Shown here: positions 5,888 to 7,597 of the stretch, in pieces | Layout: each line of letters starts with the position of its first letter | Numbering within the stretch: the first letter of the stretch is position 1 | Assembly (NCBI GenBank): GCA_964443885.1 | Contig: CAYUES010000048.1 | Span: forward strand, 1-7,597 | Length of the DNA stretch: 7,597 nucleotides | DNA from: OMIS01 sp964443885 | Lineage (GTDB): Bacteria > Patescibacteriota > Microgenomatia > UBA1400 > PJMF01 | Direction: 5' to 3' | The notes under the pieces: generated by a model | Told to the model about the DNA's origin: nothing | The model's database searches: none | The model's input: only the letters and a program-made list of their open reading frames with translations | Made by a program: the position numbers and the translations under genes

Positions 5888-5923
5888 GTTAAAATATTTT
5901 TAACTACTCATTTTATATAAAAT
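5888..5923. repeat. Two AT-only palindromes between miaB and miaA
   Basis: ATTTTATATAAAAT (5910-5923) is a perfect 14-bp palindrome immediately after the miaB stop. GTTAAAA-TAT-TTTTAAC (5888-5904) is a perfect 7-bp stem with a 3-base loop. As RNA they would be weak, nearly all-AU hairpins, too weak for a standard terminator. They may be processing sites, or may simply reflect base composition. Confidence 0.35.
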
Positions 5924-7081
5924 TTAAACAACAATCGGGCGATTATGTAGGTTACTTTTATTAATTAAAGCATCCAAAATTTCCCAGCGTTCTTTTTTGA
6001 CTGTGTGCGGGATTTCGTCAGGGTAAATACGCCAACTCGCAGTGCCAGGCCGAGGAGAGTAGATTGCCACAAAGGCGATTTTCCAGTTCATTTCTTTGGA
6101 GAGTGCCACTGTTTGTTCAAACTCTTCGTCTGTCTCGCCAGGAAAACCAACGATAATATCGGTGCCAACCACAATTTCTGGATCAGCTTGACGCAATTTG
6201 GTTATAACTTCCTTGTAGCGATTGGTGGTATAGCCACGATTCATCCGATATAAAACATTGTCACTACCAGATTGAATCGGCAGATGAACGTACCGATCAA
6301 TTTTCTTGTTGCGGCCAATTTCTTCAATTAACTCATCATGAAAGTCCCACGGATTACTGGTCATAAAACGAATGATTTTAATTTGTTCGTAGGCTGAAAT
6401 AGCACGGAGTAACTTCACGAAGGGCGGAGTCTCGGTTGGCGTTAAGTACTGAGTTTGATTATCGGGTAGATCTTCACGGGTGAAGTCTTTGTTTTCCATC
6501 ATTAATTTACGAAAGCCAATCCCAAGTTTTTCCAGGCCCCATGAATTCACATTCATCCCCAACAGCGTAATTTCTTCATAGCCAGCCGCGACCAACCGAT
6601 CCACTTCAGCCATAATTTCATCAAAGTCGCGTGACTGTTCACGGCCACGAGAGTACGGCACAATACAGTAGGTGCAAAATGAGTTGCACCCAAGTGAAAT
6701 TGGAATCCAAGCATGTTTAGTATCTTTACGAACTGCCGCATTATTAAAGCCGACCTCATTAATAGGCAGAATTTCATCCACGATTGGCAACATTTCGTAT
6801 AACTTTTCATTACCATGATGCGTCATGCAGCCAGTCAAAATTATTTTAGGGCGTTTAGCACCGAGTTCATTGAAATAAACCCGCACATTATGCAAAAAAC
6901 CTTTAGCTTTATCTTCAGCCCGCTGGCGGATCGCACAAGTATTCACAATCAGCTCATCACAACTGCGCCAATCCTCAGCCTCCACATAGCCGCGAGCCTC
7001 ATAGTCACCAGCAATCCGCTCACTGTCTGATTTATTAGACTGACAACCAAATGTATGGATAAAGTATGATTTTTGACTCAT
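5924..7081 (-). CDS. miaB: tRNA-2-methylthio-N6-dimethylallyladenosine synthase MiaB, without TRAM domain
   Basis: This radical-SAM methylthiotransferase converts i6A37 of tRNA to ms2i6A37. The N-terminal MTTase domain has its three cluster ligands: Cys13 in TFGCQSN, Cys49 in VNTCAIRQ, and Cys85 in LTGCMTH. The radical-SAM motif is C132-NSF-C136-TY-C139, followed by PYSRGREQSR, a MiaB signature. HLPIQSGSD (266-274) and MNRGYT are also typical. About 25 extra residues sit near 183-218 between NVNSWG and the next helix. The protein stops with TAA at 385 residues, right after the radical-SAM domain. Family members usually run on for some 60-70 residues of TRAM domain that binds RNA. The following 78 bp cannot encode it, so this is a real short form or an old truncation, not a frameshift. 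Assignment as MiaB rather than MtaB or RimO rests on the SRGREQSR motif and on miaA next door. Confidence 0.93.
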   Translation of the reverse strand: MSQKSYFIHTFGCQSNKSDSERIAGDYEARGYVEAEDWRSCDELIVNTCAIRQRAEDKAKGFLHNVRVYFNELGAKRPKIILTGCMTHHGNEKLYEMLPIVDEILPINEVGFNNAAVRKDTKHAWIPISLGCNSFCTYCIVPYSRGREQSRDFDEIMAEVDRLVAAGYEEITLLGMNVNSWGLEKLGIGFRKLMMENKDFTREDLPDNQTQYLTPTETPPFVKLLRAISAYEQIKIIRFMTSNPWDFHDELIEEIGRNKKIDRYVHLPIQSGSDNVLYRMNRGYTTNRYKEVITKLRQADPEIVVGTDIIVGFPGETDEEFEQTVALSKEMNWKIAFVAIYSPRPGTASWRIYPDEIPHTVKKERWEILDALINKSNLHNRPIVV

Positions 7082-7101
7082 AAATTGGATTTAGAGTGAC
7101 T

Positions 7102-7107
7102 ATTATA
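7102..7107 (-). promoter_or_regulatory. -10 box upstream of miaB
   Basis: A perfect TATAAT on the minus strand lies 20 bases before the miaB ATG, predicting a leader of about 13 bases. No clear -35 and no Shine-Dalgarno are present. The box would drive miaB and probably miaA. Confidence 0.5.
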
Positions 7108-7143
7108 CCTGCAATCTCAAAAAAGGTTGATGGCAAGACAATG

Positions 7144-7149
7144 TATAAT
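7144..7149 (+). promoter_or_regulatory. -10 box upstream of the 101-residue gene
   Basis: A perfect TATAAT lies 30 bases before the ATG at 7180. A start near 7156 gives a leader of about 24 bases that contains the ribosome-binding site. No good -35 is present at 16-18 bp. Together with the miaB -10 box this makes a compact divergent promoter region. Confidence 0.5.
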
Positions 7150-7168
7150 ACTCAGCTATAAAAGTTAT

Positions 7169-7174
7169 TAGAGG
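7169..7174 (+). promoter_or_regulatory. Shine-Dalgarno site of the 101-residue gene
   Basis: The purine run TAGAGGAA, with AGAGGA or GAGGA as the pairing core, precedes the ATG at 7180 by about 5 bases. It is a good ribosome-binding site and fixes the start. Confidence 0.6.
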
Positions 7175-7179
7175 AATAT

Positions 7180-7485
7180 ATGAGTCATAAACACATTGAG
7201 AGCAGAGTAATTTCACTTGATGTAAGCAAACAAAATAATTTGCCCCCATCGCAAGCAGAAAAAAAACAAATCTTTGTAGACATACTGCTCGTCAATGGTG
7301 AACCTGCCAATGTTTTTGTGCCAGAAAGTCAGCAAGCGGCACAGCAACAAGAGAGACCATTCATAGGTTTTCATAACGGTCAGTACTATTTATTTACTCC
7401 GCATGCTGAAAAAGGCTATATTTTTTATACGTATACCCCTCAGCCTCAGCTAACTGTAGCTGATATTTCTAGTAATATTGAGTAA
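7180..7485 (+). CDS. Small hypothetical protein (101 residues)
   Basis: I do not recognise a family. The protein starts MSHKHIESRVISLDVSK and has no signal peptide or membrane span, so it should be cytoplasmic. Residues about 30-47 (KQIFVDILLVNGEPANVFV) and 61-86 (FIGFHNGQYYLFTPHAEKGYIFYTYT) alternate hydrophobic and polar residues, as in beta strands. They are separated by a Gln/Ala/Glu-rich stretch (about 50-59). That suggests one small beta-rich domain with a flexible N-terminus. Coding is supported by a good ribosome-binding site and a -10 box. It diverges from miaB across 98 bp. Its stop lies 6 bp from the convergent stop of the next gene, so the two genes have nearly touching 3' ends. 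Its role is unknown. Confidence 0.7.
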   Translation: MSHKHIESRVISLDVSKQNNLPPSQAEKKQIFVDILLVNGEPANVFVPESQQAAQQQERPFIGFHNGQYYLFTPHAEKGYIFYTYTPQPQLTVADISSNIE

Positions 7486-7491
7486 TCATCA

Positions 7492-7597
7492 CTATTGTTT
7501 TTGAGGAGTAGGAGTCACAGATGTAACTACTTGTTGAGGTGTCGCTGCATTAGTAGGCATTACTGGAGTCGCAGCAGTTGGTGGCTTGACTGGCACT
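7492..7597 (-). CDS. Partial CDS: Pro/Thr/Gln-rich C-terminal tail of an unknown protein
   Basis: Only the 3' end of this gene is in the window. Read on the minus strand from the right edge, the frame gives 34 residues and then TAG (7494-7492). The residues begin VPVKPPTAATP and end VTSVTPTPQKQ. The strong bias to Pro, Thr, Ala, Val and Gln, with regular PT and TP pairs, is what a low-complexity linker or C-terminal tail looks like. The other two minus frames contain early stops. Such tails occur on secreted, wall-associated and some RNA-binding proteins, so the product cannot be named. Confidence 0.7.
   Translation of the reverse strand, partial: VPVKPPTAATPVMPTNAATPQQVVTSVTPTPQKQ

Noticed and set aside
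6553..6816. Minus-strand open frame inside miaB in another frame
   Set aside because: It overlaps the radical-SAM core of MiaB, which is continuous and motif-complete in its own frame. There is no sign of a frameshift.
1..7597. CRISPR array, insertion sequence, phage genes, toxin-antitoxin or defence cluster
   Set aside because: I found no direct repeats with regular spacers, no terminal inverted repeats, and no recombinase or nuclease motifs. The gene set is housekeeping.

Overview
The window looks like an ordinary bacterial chromosome segment with housekeeping genes. It has no transposase, integrase, phage gene, CRISPR array, rRNA or tRNA that I can recognise. Gene density is high, intergenic gaps are AT-rich, and the proteins are compact and divergent: a MiaB without its TRAM domain, a MiaA with a long insertion, and a short pore-helix membrane protein. 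Several start codons lack a Shine-Dalgarno sequence. Together these suggest a small-genome lineage such as Candidate Phyla Radiation/Patescibacteria. That placement is inference from style, not from a marker gene. The standard genetic code reads every gene cleanly.

Layout, left to right. Positions 1-290 are mostly gene-free and may open inside a rho-independent terminator. A secreted or membrane-anchored CAP/SCP (YkwD-like) protein follows on the plus strand. On the minus strand come uppP (undecaprenyl-diphosphatase) and, just upstream of it, a conserved-TM-helix (MscS-related) membrane protein. These two form a tight two-gene operon with a good promoter at about 2521-2549. Upstream of that promoter lies rnpB, the RNase P RNA, also on the minus strand. 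It is not an open reading frame, although one can be drawn through it. Divergent from rnpB is an unrecognised 198-residue protein (plus strand). It converges on a minus-strand run read in the order miaB, miaA, AI-2E-family permease. Divergent from miaB is a 101-residue hypothetical protein (plus). It converges, with a 6-base gap, on the Pro/Thr/Gln-rich C-terminal tail of a gene that runs off the right edge (minus).

How the genes fit together. miaA and miaB carry out the two successive modifications of tRNA A37 (i6A, then ms2i6A), and rnpB matures tRNA 5' ends, so tRNA biogenesis is one theme. UppP recycles the undecaprenyl carrier for cell-wall synthesis and sits with a membrane protein of mechanosensitive-channel ancestry, so envelope maintenance is the second. 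I see no clearly new multi-gene system. The points most worth checking are the reduced P15-P18 region of the RNase P RNA, the TRAM-less MiaB, -10 boxes placed as if for leaderless mRNAs, and a symmetric operator-like repeat over the promoter of the TM-helix protein/uppP operon.
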